DNA from: Vibrio zhugei
GTDB lineage: Bacteria; Pseudomonadota; Gammaproteobacteria; Enterobacterales; Vibrionaceae
Reading direction: 5' to 3'
Assembly: GCF_003716875.1 (NCBI RefSeq)
Contig: NZ_CP033078.1
Location: forward strand, 1,240,001 to 1,304,000
DNA: 64,000 nt
Position numbers and translations under genes: made by a program. Each line of letters opens with the position of its first letter. The stretch's first letter is position 1. The notes beneath the pieces were generated by a model. It made no database searches, was not told the DNA's origin, and saw nothing but the letters and a program-made list of their open reading frames with translations. This document shows, one piece after another, positions 19,907 through 29,153 of this stretch.

Positions 19907-21097
19907 TTACGCGGTCAATGCGGCGTTGTAGTGAGCCAAGCCTTGCTCTAAATCGGCAATTAAATCGTTAATGTCTTCGAGCCCGACATGAATACGCACG
20001 AGGGTCCCTTCAAAATTTGGGTTGGCAATGGTGCGCAAAGTTTTAAAACTGGCTGGCTCATTGGCGAGCACCAAGCTTTCAAACCCTCCCCACGAAAATC
20101 CCATACTAAAGTGCTGTAGATTGTCCAAGAACGCTGTCGTTGCCGCTGGGCATGACGTATTTAACACGAAAGAAAATAAACCATTTCCTCCAGCGAAATC
20201 CCGCTTAAACACCTCGTGGCCAGGGCAACTAGGCAGACCGGGGTGGCGCACATGATTCACTTCAGGGCGTTGCTCAAGCCATTTGGCAACCGCCAAGCTA
20301 TTGTCATGATGCTGCGCCATGCGGACACCGAGCGTACGAATTCCGCGTAACGCTAAGTAGGCATCGTCGGGCGAGACGCATTGACCCATGAGATACGCAT
20401 GCTCGCGGAGTTGAGGCCAGTATTTTTCTGAAGCCACAGCCGTACCCAACATCACGTCAGAATGGCCAACAATGTATTTTGTCGCCGCTTGAATCGAGAT
20501 ATCCACACCATGAGCAAAGGCGTCAAATTGAACCCCTGCACTCCATGTGTTATCCAACATCACGATAATGTCATGCTCGTGCGCCACTTTGGCAATGGCG
20601 GGCACGTCTTGCACTTCCATGGTGATGGAACCCGGAGATTCGGTGAAGATAAGCTTGGTATTGTCTTGAATCAGTGTTTCTATCTCTGCGCCAATTAACG
20701 GATCGTAGTAGGTGGTTTCAATACCGAACTTACGCAATACTTGCTCACAAAAATCGCGGGTGGGTTCATAAACGGTATCCACCATTAAGATGTGATCGCC
20801 GGATTCGACAAAGGAGAGAATGGTATTACTGATCGCGGCAGCGCCACATGGGAAGAGGGCGCAGCCCGCACCGCCTTCTAGTGTCGTCATGGCTTCTTGA
20901 AGAGCGAAGTGCGTCTCTGTGCCCCGACGACCATAAAAAAGCGTTTGCTTGGTTCGATTTGCCGTCGCGCGTTTTTTTTCTGCAACGGTATTAAAGACGA
21001 CGGTGGATGCACGCTGTACGGGGGGATTGACCACGCCATGTGTCCATTGTTTGTTACGGCCTGCGGTGACAAATTGCGTTTTCTTGCCTTCTGACAT
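19907..21097 (-). CDS. metC: Cystathionine beta-lyase
   Basis: A 396-aa PLP enzyme of the Cys/Met metabolism family. The Schiff-base lysine is K207 in AATKYIVGHSD, close to K210 of E. coli MetC. MLDNTWSAGV holds the PLP-binding Asp, and FYGRRGTETHFALQ the phosphate-binding Tyr/Arg pair. MetC cleaves cystathionine to homocysteine in methionine synthesis. MetC rather than MetB is favoured by the YGRRGT and NTWSAG forms. I see no obvious MetJ box in the short upstream region. Confidence 0.9.
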   Translation of the reverse strand: MSEGKKTQFVTAGRNKQWTHGVVNPPVQRASTVVFNTVAEKKRATANRTKQTLFYGRRGTETHFALQEAMTTLEGGAGCALFPCGAAAISNTILSFVESGDHILMVDTVYEPTRDFCEQVLRKFGIETTYYDPLIGAEIETLIQDNTKLIFTESPGSITMEVQDVPAIAKVAHEHDIIVMLDNTWSAGVQFDAFAHGVDISIQAATKYIVGHSDVMLGTAVASEKYWPQLREHAYLMGQCVSPDDAYLALRGIRTLGVRMAQHHDNSLAVAKWLEQRPEVNHVRHPGLPSCPGHEVFKRDFAGGNGLFSFVLNTSCPAATTAFLDNLQHFSMGFSWGGFESLVLANEPASFKTLRTIANPNFEGTLVRIHVGLEDINDLIADLEQGLAHYNAALTA

Positions 21098-21171
21098 GTC
21101 CTATCCTTGTTTGTGTTCTTTTGGTGAATCAATAATATTGTGTTTGTCTATTGGGACATTACTTACACGCT

Positions 21172-22626
21172 TTATAGTAACGGACTGCATAAGTAAAACA
21201 ACCTTTCCATAAAGCGTTGCCATAGAGAACGTTGTGCCCAAAGATCGGCGTCGATCATATGCGATTGACGAATGTATTCTTGTTGTTGTTGCGACAGGGT
21301 GTGCGTGAATGTTTCATCATCCACCGCCAATGTGACTTCAAAATTCAGCCATAAACTGCGCATATCGATATTGACTGTCCCAATTAAGCAAAAGGCTTCG
21401 TCGATCACCACCGATTTGGTATGGAGTAGTCCGCCTTCAAATTCATGAATACGAATTCCGGCTGACATCAGCTCGCTGTAATAGGCGCGCGACGCCCATT
21501 TGACCAACATCGAGTCATTAAACTTGGGAATGATGATGTCGACTTTTACCCCACGTTGCGCGGTTAATTTTAGCGCGTAGACCAGATCAGAGCTGGGCAC
21601 AAAGTAGGGACTGGTGATGCACAGAGAACTTTGTGCTTGGTGAATGGCCAAGGTCAATACTTGAGAAATCAGATATTCAGGCATGCCCGGGCCGGAAGGG
21701 ACCACTTGAACCGGGAGGTACGCCTCTTGGCTTTCCAAAGCACATTCTGGAATGTGTGGAAACGACCGTTCTCCGGTCTCTAATTCCCAGTCCCACGCAA
21801 AAATACAGGCCAAGACGTTCACACTCGGTCCGGTAATGCGCACCATAACATCCACCCATTGACCCACTTGAGCGGATTTTTCGAAAAACGCCGGGTCGAC
21901 TAAGTTCATTGAACCGGTATACGCCACGGAATCATCAATGACGATGAGCTTGCGGTGTTGGCGTAAATCCAAACGTGCGAAAAAAATCCGCCACGGACTG
22001 ACCTTCATCACTTCAATAACGCGAATTCCCGATTGTTGCATCATCGAGTGCCAGTGACTGCGAAAAAAGCGTGCACTGCCGGCGGAATCCAGCAACAGTT
22101 TGACATCCACGCCCCGTTTGGCGGCACGGATCAACGCGGAACCCACTGCGTCGGCGTATCCACCGGGGTGCCAGATATAAAACACCATGTTGATGGAGTG
22201 CTCTGCCAGTTCAATATCACGTAAGATAGAATGGAAAATATCACTGGGTGTGCTCTTCAAGGACAAGCTATTGCCGCTCAACGCTGGAATGCCCATGCGG
22301 TAGTTACATAATTCATCAATTTTGAGAATGTGGGCGCGCATGCTCTGGGGGCGGTGAGCTTGGCAATCATTGAGTGAGCGAAACCAGATTTCAAATGGAG
22401 CAAACATTTCTTTCGCACGTTCGGCACGCTTTCTACCTAAGTTCAATTCGCCGAAGAGAAAATAACAGACAACGCCAACTACAGGCACAATATAGATGAT
22501 CATCAGCCAAGAGAGCGACACACTCACGGCTTTGCGTTTGAGTACCACTCGTAAGGTCACACCTGCAACTAAAAGCCAGTACAGGGCAATGCCCATAATT
22601 GTCAGTAAATGATAAATTTTATCCAT
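21172..22626 (-). CDS. cls: Cardiolipin synthase
   Basis: A phospholipase-D-superfamily enzyme that condenses two phosphatidylglycerols. I start it at 22626 (MDKIYHLLTIMG), giving 484 aa, close to the 486 aa of E. coli ClsA. The ORF upstream to 22701 is unconserved. Two N-terminal helices (about residues 5-30 and 38-60) precede the catalytic repeats, each with an HKD motif: HRKLIVIDD and HTKSVVIDE. Monocistronic. Confidence 0.92.
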   Translation of the reverse strand: MDKIYHLLTIMGIALYWLLVAGVTLRVVLKRKAVSVSLSWLMIIYIVPVVGVVCYFLFGELNLGRKRAERAKEMFAPFEIWFRSLNDCQAHRPQSMRAHILKIDELCNYRMGIPALSGNSLSLKSTPSDIFHSILRDIELAEHSINMVFYIWHPGGYADAVGSALIRAAKRGVDVKLLLDSAGSARFFRSHWHSMMQQSGIRVIEVMKVSPWRIFFARLDLRQHRKLIVIDDSVAYTGSMNLVDPAFFEKSAQVGQWVDVMVRITGPSVNVLACIFAWDWELETGERSFPHIPECALESQEAYLPVQVVPSGPGMPEYLISQVLTLAIHQAQSSLCITSPYFVPSSDLVYALKLTAQRGVKVDIIIPKFNDSMLVKWASRAYYSELMSAGIRIHEFEGGLLHTKSVVIDEAFCLIGTVNIDMRSLWLNFEVTLAVDDETFTHTLSQQQQEYIRQSHMIDADLWAQRSLWQRFMERLFYLCSPLL

Positions 22627-23053
22627 ACAACCTGTTCTTAAAATGCGCGTAATTAGGATAGTAATTCGATTTATCCTTGGAGCAAAGAGGATTTCGATCA
22701 CAGCATTGGATTTCTAAGCCAGTATCTTGTCGTGTGGTTCATGAAGCGGAGCCTGACATTCATGAAACATCATTAACATGATAGTCACCGATGGACAATA
22801 AAATATGACACAACGTGCGGGTCGATGTGACTGAGGCGGCATCAGTCGGGTAGAGGTGCATAATAATTCATCAATTAGAGGTATTGACGATGAACTATTT
22901 TATAAAATTAGCATAAAGGCCTTTCAATTATAATCTCTTGCTGGTTTACTTACCATCTTCTTTCAAATGTGGCTTTTTTATGAGGTGTACATTTTTGTAT
23001 ACACAGCCACATTATGACTTCAGTTTATTGATAGCACAGGTGGGAATCCTTGT
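22627..23053. other. Divergent intergenic region, cls to NSS transporter
   Basis: 427 bp with no supportable gene. The first half holds the cls promoter region and the second half the promoter of the sodium-dependent transporter, with a TyrR-box-like palindrome at 22986-23003. I see no RNA gene. Confidence 0.5.
22986..23003 (+). promoter_or_regulatory. TyrR-box-like palindrome upstream of the NSS transporter
   Basis: An 18-bp imperfect palindrome, TGTACA-N6-TATACA, 50 bp before the transporter ATG. The TyrR consensus is TGTAAA-N6-TTTACA, and the symmetric TGT...ACA ends and 6-bp centre match. If TyrR binds here, it would suggest the transporter carries an aromatic amino acid. The match is suggestive only. 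Confidence 0.4.
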
Positions 23054-24388
23054 ATGGCGAGTAGTTCTAGAAGCCAATTTAGTTCACGATTTGGTTTTAT
23101 TATGGCCGCTGCCGGGTCGGCGGTGGGTCTTGGCAATGTATGGGGATTCCCGACACAAGCGGCCAGTAATGGCGGTGCAGTATTTTTAATTGTGTACTTA
23201 TTGATGGTGTTTTTGTTGGCTTTCCCAATGCTGGTGGCCGAATTAACCATTGGTCGTTATGCACAAGCCAACTCGATCCGTGCGTTTCGCGCGGCGTGGC
23301 CGAAAGGCAAAGTGGCGATGATTGCGTTAGGCATTATCGGAATGATCGTCGTTTCCCTGATCCTGAGCTTTTATGGCATCGTGGCGGGTTGGTTAATGGG
23401 TTCATTTACGGAAAGTGGATTGACTTTATTTGGCATGAAGCAGCAAGGGGTGTGGCTAACGACCTACAGCATTCCGCGTAACTTAGTTTTGATGCTGGCG
23501 TTCATGTTATTGACCATGTATGTGGTCCGCAATGGTGTTGCACAGGGCATTGAAAAGTGGTCAACCCGATTGATGCCGTTACTGTTTGTGTTATTTATTG
23601 TCCTGACACTCTACATTTTCACTCAAGACGGTGCACTTGAAGGTTTGAAAATGTACTTAGTGCCTGACTTTTCACAATTGACACCGAGCTTAGCGGTCAG
23701 TGCCATGGGACAGGCATTCTTTTCTTTATCACTGGGCGTATGCGTGATGACCACGTATGGGTCGTATTTGCCGAAAAACAGCAACATTCCCAAGACGGCC
23801 GCGCAAGTGGCGTTGATTGATACCGGCGTCGCGTTTATTGCAGGACTCATGATTTTGCCAGCCATGTTCGTTGCCAAACATAACGGCGTACAGATTTTTT
23901 CAGACAGTGGTGCACTTCTCAATTCAGATACCTTGGTGTTTACGGTATTGCCAGCGATGTTCGATAGTATGGGCATGATCGGTGCGCTAGTCGGTATTAT
24001 CTTCTTCTTATTAATGATCATTGCCGCGATGACCTCATCCATCTCCATGCTGGAAGTGCCAGTATCTTGTGTCTCAGAAGAGTTAAAAATGAGCCGTACA
24101 AAAGCGGTTCTGGTGATAGGTAGTATCATTACAGCGGTATCGGCGACGATCGTCTGCAACTTTGGTTCGTTATTTGGCGCCGTTATTCAACTGACGACGG
24201 TGTATTCTCAACCGATCATTGCTCTTCTTATTACCCTGACCGTCGGGTGGATATGGAATCGCCACCAAATCCTTGGTGAGCTTAAGCAAGGTTATCCAGA
24301 GCTAGAACAGGGTTGGTTTTGGAAAATTTGGCCATGGTATGTGCGTATTGTTTGCCCAGTGTTGATGCTGATGGTGTTTTTTACATAA
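23054..24388 (+). CDS. Sodium-dependent transporter, NSS (neurotransmitter:sodium symporter) family
   Basis: A 444-aa membrane protein with about 11 helices. The first helix carries the sodium- and substrate-binding unwound segment GSAVGLGNVWGFP (residues 17-29), the hallmark of LeuT-type NSS proteins. The second symmetrical site lies around GQAFFSLSLGVCVMTTYGSY. Eleven helices and about 440 aa match the bacterial Tyt1/MhsT-like subgroup, which moves amino acids, often tyrosine or tryptophan. A TyrR-like site upstream would agree. Substrate is not provable here. Confidence 0.88.
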   Translation: MASSSRSQFSSRFGFIMAAAGSAVGLGNVWGFPTQAASNGGAVFLIVYLLMVFLLAFPMLVAELTIGRYAQANSIRAFRAAWPKGKVAMIALGIIGMIVVSLILSFYGIVAGWLMGSFTESGLTLFGMKQQGVWLTTYSIPRNLVLMLAFMLLTMYVVRNGVAQGIEKWSTRLMPLLFVLFIVLTLYIFTQDGALEGLKMYLVPDFSQLTPSLAVSAMGQAFFSLSLGVCVMTTYGSYLPKNSNIPKTAAQVALIDTGVAFIAGLMILPAMFVAKHNGVQIFSDSGALLNSDTLVFTVLPAMFDSMGMIGALVGIIFFLLMIIAAMTSSISMLEVPVSCVSEELKMSRTKAVLVIGSIITAVSATIVCNFGSLFGAVIQLTTVYSQPIIALLITLTVGWIWNRHQILGELKQGYPELEQGWFWKIWPWYVRIVCPVLMLMVFFT

Positions 24389-24403
24389 CGTTGGGTAAAG
24401 GAG

Positions 24404-24426
24404 AAAGCGGCTTCGGCCGCTTTTTT
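24404..24426 (+). terminator. Terminator after the NSS transporter
   Basis: A perfect AAAGCGGC / GCCGCTTT stem with a TTCG tetraloop is followed by a T-run, 15 bp past the stop codon. Confidence 0.95.
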
Positions 24427-24522
24427 ATGCCCGTATCACTCGATCACCGAGATAAAAAATGCAGGGAATGCTGATGTTTTGCCTGACATGGGTATAATGT
24501 GCGGCTAAATAAGTGAGGCCCC

Positions 24523-25227
24523 ATGTTTGATATTTTGTTAGAGCATCCAGATTTTGTCGTGATTAATAAGCACCCCGGTATTTCCGTGCATAAAGATGAC
24601 GGTGAGACCATGCTATTGCAAGAGGTGGCGAAAGTGACGCAGGATATACAACTCTACTTGGTTCATCGTTTAGATAAGATGACCTCGGGGGTACTGTTAT
24701 TAGCGCGTCATGCCACCGCTGCCAGCCTGCTATCTCAGCAGTTTGCGCAGCGCGCGGTGAATAAATGGTATTTGGCGATTGGTGCGAAAAAACCGAAAAA
24801 GAAACAGGGCACCATCATTGGTGATATGACGCGCTCACGCCGCTCGGCCTGGAAACTGGCTACGACACGCACCAATCCTGCGATCACCCAGTTTGTCTCC
24901 GTCGCAGCTCAACCGGGACAGCGACTGTTTTTGTGTAAACCGTATACGGGCAAAACGCATCAGATTCGTGTGGCGTTAAAATCCGTTGGATCCGCGATTG
25001 TCGGCGACCCAATATATCACCAAGCGAATGCCGCCGACCGTGGTTACTTACATGCTTTTGCGCTGCAATTTGATTACGATGGCACACCGTACACTGTGGT
25101 CTGTGATCCGCGCGCCTTTAGCGCCTGTGGCCGCTTATGGTTAGACTCGGTAATACAGGATGCCATTGAACAGTGGTCAGCGCCTTGGGAACTTCCGTGG
25201 CCTGCACTTCCTCATCTCGCTTCTTAA
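24523..25227 (+). CDS. TIGR01621 family RNA pseudouridine synthase
   Basis: A 234-aa member of the RluA superfamily. The catalytic aspartate is D51 in HRLDKMTSG, and the C-terminal KTHQIRVALKSVGSAIVGDPIY segment is the family RNA-binding/active-site motif. It lacks an S4 domain. The group is TIGR01621-like; the RNA target is not known to me. It ends 13 bp before the downstream methyltransferase, so the two are likely co-transcribed as an RNA-modification pair. Confidence 0.88.
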   Translation: MFDILLEHPDFVVINKHPGISVHKDDGETMLLQEVAKVTQDIQLYLVHRLDKMTSGVLLLARHATAASLLSQQFAQRAVNKWYLAIGAKKPKKKQGTIIGDMTRSRRSAWKLATTRTNPAITQFVSVAAQPGQRLFLCKPYTGKTHQIRVALKSVGSAIVGDPIYHQANAADRGYLHAFALQFDYDGTPYTVVCDPRAFSACGRLWLDSVIQDAIEQWSAPWELPWPALPHLAS

Positions 25228-25240
25228 TTAAGGAAAAGAC

Positions 25241-26224
25241 ATGACAGCATTGTCTACTTCACCCTCAGCGATGGCCGCCAGTGCGTTGCCGCTGTTTTTT
25301 GAGCATGTCGAACAGGCACTTGAACATGCCCCGCATGAAGTGCGTCGCTTATTTCATGGTCGTGGTCAACAATGGCCCGGTCTTGAGCAATTGACGTGCG
25401 ATTGGTTACAAGGCCAATTAGAGGTCACCTTGTTCAAAGCGGTGGATGACGCATTTTTGAACGAGCTTGTTGCTGGGTTAGTGCGACTCAGCCAGTCTGC
25501 GTTGTGGCAGCAACAACAAGGGCAAAGTATTTTTATTCAACACCGCTATGCCGATGGCGCACCGACGAAGGTGATTGTCGGTGAGATCAACGACCGACCG
25601 ATTGTGCAAGAGCATGGTTTGAGTTTTCAGTTGGATCTCGGCCGTAACCAAAACATGGGCATCTTCTTAGATATGCGTTTTGGGCGACAATGGGTACAAC
25701 AACATGCTCAGCATAAGAACGTATTAAATCTCTTTGCTTATACTTGTGGTTTTTCGGTGGCGGCGATGGCTGGTGGTGCGGACCAAGTGGTCAATGTCGA
25801 TATGTCGCGGGGGTCGTTAGCAAAAGGGCGGGTCAACCATCAGCTTAATGAGCATAACCTCAATCAAGTGAAGTTTTTAGGTCACGATATTTTTAAATCA
25901 TGGGGGAAAATTCGTAAGTCTGGGCCTTATGAATTGATCATTATCGATCCGCCATCTTTTCAAAAAGGCAGTTTCGCGTTAACCAAAGATTATCAAAAGA
26001 TTTTGCGTCGCTTACCCGATTTATTAGCCGACGGTGGGCAAGTACTGGCTTGTGTGAATTCGCCGATGGTCAGCAGTGATTTTCTGCTTGATGCGATGCG
26101 CGAGCATGCGCCAGATGTGGTATTTTCTCATCGGCTCGATAATCCACCCGAATTTGCCGATATCGATAATGAAGCCGCATTAAAGGCGCTGGTTTTCAAT
26201 TACCAAGCGCCATCACCAGAATAA
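25241..26224 (+). CDS. Class I SAM-dependent methyltransferase (RlmI/RlmK-like)
   Basis: A 327-aa protein. FLDMRFGRQWV, VLNLFAYTCGFSVAAMAGGA (SAM-binding loop) and the catalytic-type motif IIIDPPSFQKGSF match the RlmI/RlmK rRNA cytosine/guanine methyltransferase group. It lacks an N-terminal PUA domain, so it is not RlmI itself. An AAGGAAA site precedes the ATG. Pairing with the pseudouridine synthase suggests RNA as substrate. Confidence 0.82.
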   Translation: MTALSTSPSAMAASALPLFFEHVEQALEHAPHEVRRLFHGRGQQWPGLEQLTCDWLQGQLEVTLFKAVDDAFLNELVAGLVRLSQSALWQQQQGQSIFIQHRYADGAPTKVIVGEINDRPIVQEHGLSFQLDLGRNQNMGIFLDMRFGRQWVQQHAQHKNVLNLFAYTCGFSVAAMAGGADQVVNVDMSRGSLAKGRVNHQLNEHNLNQVKFLGHDIFKSWGKIRKSGPYELIIIDPPSFQKGSFALTKDYQKILRRLPDLLADGGQVLACVNSPMVSSDFLLDAMREHAPDVVFSHRLDNPPEFADIDNEAALKALVFNYQAPSPE

Positions 26225-26234
26225 CGTTGTATCA

Positions 26235-26264
26235 CTGCGCTTCTTAGTGAACGAGGCGCAGTCA
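26235..26264. terminator. Hairpin between convergent genes
   Basis: An ACTGCGC / GCGCAGT inverted repeat lies between the methyltransferase and META-domain genes. No T-run follows, so it is a weak terminator candidate. Confidence 0.3.
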
Positions 26265-26275
26265 TTCACCCAACA

Positions 26276-26725
26276 TTATTGCTTCGCTTCAGTGGTATTA
26301 TCCGCCTGATAAACCAAGGTATGTTTCGGGGTTTTAATCGTCAGCGTTTCTTTCGCTAAGCTTAAATCGGTCCATGACGATAAGCTTCTGTGGATCATTT
26401 GTTCTTGTTTCATGATGTCATCTGAGCACAACTTCATGGTCAGCGCCAACTTGTCGAGAAGTAGGCGATTTTTATCCAGTTTGGCTTTGCCGAAAAAATC
26501 ATTGCAGCTCGCATTCCCGCTTGCCATCATGGTGTCGTCAAATTGGATAAAAGGTTGGGTAGACGTTGGATCGGTTTTGACCGCTTTTTTATCAACAGTG
26601 GTCAGTACCCAGCGATGCGCTTGAAGGTCTTTAGCGGTGATCGGTGTGGCTTTATGACTGGCACACCCTGCGATGATGACAGCTGAGGCGATTGCTGTAA
26701 TGGTCGAAATTGAACTAAGCTTCAT
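26276..26725 (-). CDS. META-domain (HslJ-like) lipoprotein
   Basis: Begins at 26725, with GGAG at good spacing; an upstream Met at 26749 adds eight unlikely residues. The signal ends in the lipobox IAGC. The mature part has the META/HslJ pattern: HRWVLTTVDKKAV, PFIQFDD and SGNASCNDFFGKAKLDKNRLLLDKLALTMKLCSDD. The family contains HslJ, a heat-shock outer-membrane-associated protein of unknown mechanism. Length is about 149 aa. Confidence 0.85.
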   Translation of the reverse strand: MKLSSISTITAIASAVIIAGCASHKATPITAKDLQAHRWVLTTVDKKAVKTDPTSTQPFIQFDDTMMASGNASCNDFFGKAKLDKNRLLLDKLALTMKLCSDDIMKQEQMIHRSLSSWTDLSLAKETLTIKTPKHTLVYQADNTTEAKQ

Positions 26726-26864
26726 GCTAGCACTCCAAATAATATGCATATTCTGACGTAGAGTGCATTATACGCAGAAAATGTCATTAATGCGTTATAA
26801 GTATTGAGATTACTGAGAGATGTGATGTTGATTCCGCCTTGTTGAAAGAGGAGGTGATGGATTC

Positions 26865-27119
26865 ATGGAGCAATTAGAGTTTTTTTCTGTCCCCAGCCCT
26901 TGTATCCGACGGTGTAGTACCGACGCCAAAGGGTATTGTCTCGGCTGCATGCGCACACGTGATGAACGCTTCCGTTGGCAAACCATGTCTCCGGTGGAGC
27001 AACGTCATGTGATTCGTTTATGTCAGCTCCGTTATCGACGAAAAATGGGCAAAGGCCATCAAAAAGCGAGCGCGACAGACAATCAGACGAGCGATAATCC
27101 GCAACAAGATTTGTTTTAG
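26865..27119 (+). CDS. DUF1289 family protein
   Basis: An 84-aa protein with the DUF1289 cysteine signature SPCIRRCSTDAKGYCLGCMRT (first Cys at residue 13), likely a small metal-binding site. A strong AGGAGG site lies 11 bp before the ATG. The C-terminal 25 residues are polar and unconserved. Function unknown. Confidence 0.85.
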   Translation: MEQLEFFSVPSPCIRRCSTDAKGYCLGCMRTRDERFRWQTMSPVEQRHVIRLCQLRYRRKMGKGHQKASATDNQTSDNPQQDLF

Positions 27120-27201
27120 TGGTGGGTTGAATCAAGGAGGAGAGGGATAGATTTACAGGGAGAAAAGCAGGCTGTTGAGACGACAACAGCCAGAATTATT
27201 G

Positions 27202-27420
27202 CTATTGTCCATTCCAGCGATCGCTGACCCAGCCACCGATATGCTCATCATAATGCACCCCAGAAAAATTCCCTTTCGTTGTCGGCCGTTGTACTTTCTT
27301 CTCGCTCTTCGTGAGCATTGTATTGATATATTCTGCCATTGGATCCGGCTTATGTTGCTGTGTTTTACTTGCGACTTGTTTTATTAGATCGAGACGATAT
27401 GTGTTGCCAGTTCGTTTCAT
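27202..27420 (-). CDS. Hypothetical protein
   Basis: A 72-aa ORF from an ATG at 27420 with AGGTG at 9-bp spacing; an in-frame GTG lies four codons upstream. The protein is basic, without signal or membrane helix. Its end GVHYDEHIGGWVSDRWNG looks like a conserved tail of a small Vibrio protein, but I cannot name the family. Possibly real because of the ribosome-binding site and isolated position. Confidence 0.5.
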   Translation of the reverse strand: MKRTGNTYRLDLIKQVASKTQQHKPDPMAEYINTMLTKSEKKVQRPTTKGNFSGVHYDEHIGGWVSDRWNGQ

Positions 27421-27630
27421 AGTATGTGACACCTATTATTAACCAGTGAAGGTTAAAAATTAACCTTTGTTGTATAAAAAAGCAACAGGTAAGCGAGGTA
27501 TCTTTTCTAATGTGTCACAAAGAGGTAGAGCCGTTTGCGCGTTCGTTGCGGTATTGTCACATTAGATTTTGTATGGTGAAGCGAAATATCGTCATCACCA
27601 CGGGCGTGGATCGGCGGTTAGGTAAGGAGA

Positions 27631-27661
27631 CACCGACTGATTATTGGCTCAGTCGGTGTTA
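27631..27661. terminator. Hairpin downstream of the DEAD-box helicase
   Basis: An 11-bp perfect stem (ACACCGACTGA / TCAGTCGGTGT) with an 8-nt loop begins a few bases past the helicase stop. It lacks a following T-run on the minus strand, so it may stabilise the 3' end or terminate inefficiently. Confidence 0.5.
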
Positions 27662-27664
27662 AAA

Positions 27665-28849
27665 TTATGATCGTTTGTGTTTGGGCACGTAATTTAAAAT
27701 ACTAATCGGCAGTGGTTTTTTCGGTTCAAAACCAGCGATAATTTCACGATCAAGCAGGTGACCTAAGCGACTTTCGATCATGCAAAGATTCTTAAAATCG
27801 TCTTTGGAGACAAACGAGATCGCTTCTCCAGTGGCATCGGCGCGTCCGGTCCGTCCAATGCGGTGGACATAATCATCGGCAGGGAAGGGTAAGTCGTAAT
27901 TCACAACACGCTCTAAGTGATCGATATCAATCCCGCGCGCCCCAACCCCAGTGGCGATCATAAAGCGTATGTGGCCGGCTTTAAAATCGTCTAATAGTTG
28001 ATTACGAATGGCTTGGCTACGCCCGCTATGAAACGCTTCCGCTTCAATGCACCGTTTTGCCAGTTGTTCACTTAACTTCGCGGCGCCACGTTTTGTTTCA
28101 ATGAAGATCAGAGCTTGCTGCCAGCCTTGGGTGGTAATCAAGTGACTTAATAGCGCGGATTTTTTATCTTTATCCACTGGAATCATCCATTGCTTAATGC
28201 TGGCTTTGGACGCGTCCGTAGCGGCAATTTTTACTTCGTACGCATCAGGCACGGCCGTTTTGGCTAAATCACGAACTTTATTGGATAACGTTGCAGAGAA
28301 CAGCAGTTGCTGCGCATCTTGAGGTAAACGATCGAGAATCTTATTGATATCATCAATGAACCCCATATCGAGCATGCGATCCGCTTCATCAAGCACAATG
28401 GTTTGCACTTCATCAAAATGCACCGCGTGTTGACCATACAGATCGAGCAGGCGACCCGGTGTGGCAACCAAAATATCAACGGGGGTCAGCAGGGCTTGCT
28501 TTTGGTGCTTATCGTCTACGCCACCATACGCGGCTGTGCCACTTAACGCACTGAATTGAGTGTATTGATCAATGTTGCGAGCGACCTGCACAGCAAGCTC
28601 GCGAGTGGGAACCAACACCAAAGCGCGAATGCGTTTCTTACGTTGTGTGGTACCGGCAGACAGTTTTTCAAGGATCGGTAACAGGTAACTGGCCGTTTTA
28701 CCTGTGCCAGTTTGCGCCGCCGCAATGATATTCCTGCCTTGTAAAATGACGGGAATCGACTGCGTTTGGATCTCAGTTGGGGCGGTATAATCACACGCGT
28801 GCACAGCGTCAATGAGGGGTTGGCTCAGGCCTAGTTTTTCAAATGACAT
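27665..28849 (-). CDS. DEAD-box ATP-dependent RNA helicase (RhlE-like)
   Basis: A 394-aa helicase core without long C-terminal tail. It shows the Q motif (PTEIQTQSIP), motif I AQTGTGKT, motif II DEAD, motif III SAT and motif VI HRIGRTGR. Best fit is the RhlE group, which remodels rRNA or mRNA structures. The start is the ATG at 28849 (MSFEKLGL); a TTG at 28861 adds four residues. Monocistronic. Confidence 0.9.
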   Translation of the reverse strand: MSFEKLGLSQPLIDAVHACDYTAPTEIQTQSIPVILQGRNIIAAAQTGTGKTASYLLPILEKLSAGTTQRKKRIRALVLVPTRELAVQVARNIDQYTQFSALSGTAAYGGVDDKHQKQALLTPVDILVATPGRLLDLYGQHAVHFDEVQTIVLDEADRMLDMGFIDDINKILDRLPQDAQQLLFSATLSNKVRDLAKTAVPDAYEVKIAATDASKASIKQWMIPVDKDKKSALLSHLITTQGWQQALIFIETKRGAAKLSEQLAKRCIEAEAFHSGRSQAIRNQLLDDFKAGHIRFMIATGVGARGIDIDHLERVVNYDLPFPADDYVHRIGRTGRADATGEAISFVSKDDFKNLCMIESRLGHLLDREIIAGFEPKKPLPISILNYVPKHKRS

Positions 28850-29153
28850 GAAATAGCTCAATCAGTTAATGGCGTTAGTGCCAAGTAATATCTAAGCACT
28901 TATCATAACATACTTCTTGATGGCCTTAAGAGCGTATTTTTGCTTTCTGGCACACGATGCACGCACAGTCATTGTGTTTAGTGTGTGGCTTATTTATAAT
29001 CGCTAACGATCCATGACCCCTTATGAACGCGTCTTTCCTCAAGGCTTGAGCGCGAGGAGGGGGCGTGCGACTCACTTCTCTTTGTAGGATGCCTTTGCAT
29101 TGACTCGCTCATGCGGTTGATTCTTCCTTTTTACCTATAAAGAGTACATAGCA
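28850..29153. other. Divergent intergenic region, helicase to antiporter
   Basis: 304 bp containing both divergent promoters. I see no gene, RNA or strong operator in it. The antiporter ribosome-binding region is AAAGAGTACATAGCA. Confidence 0.4.
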
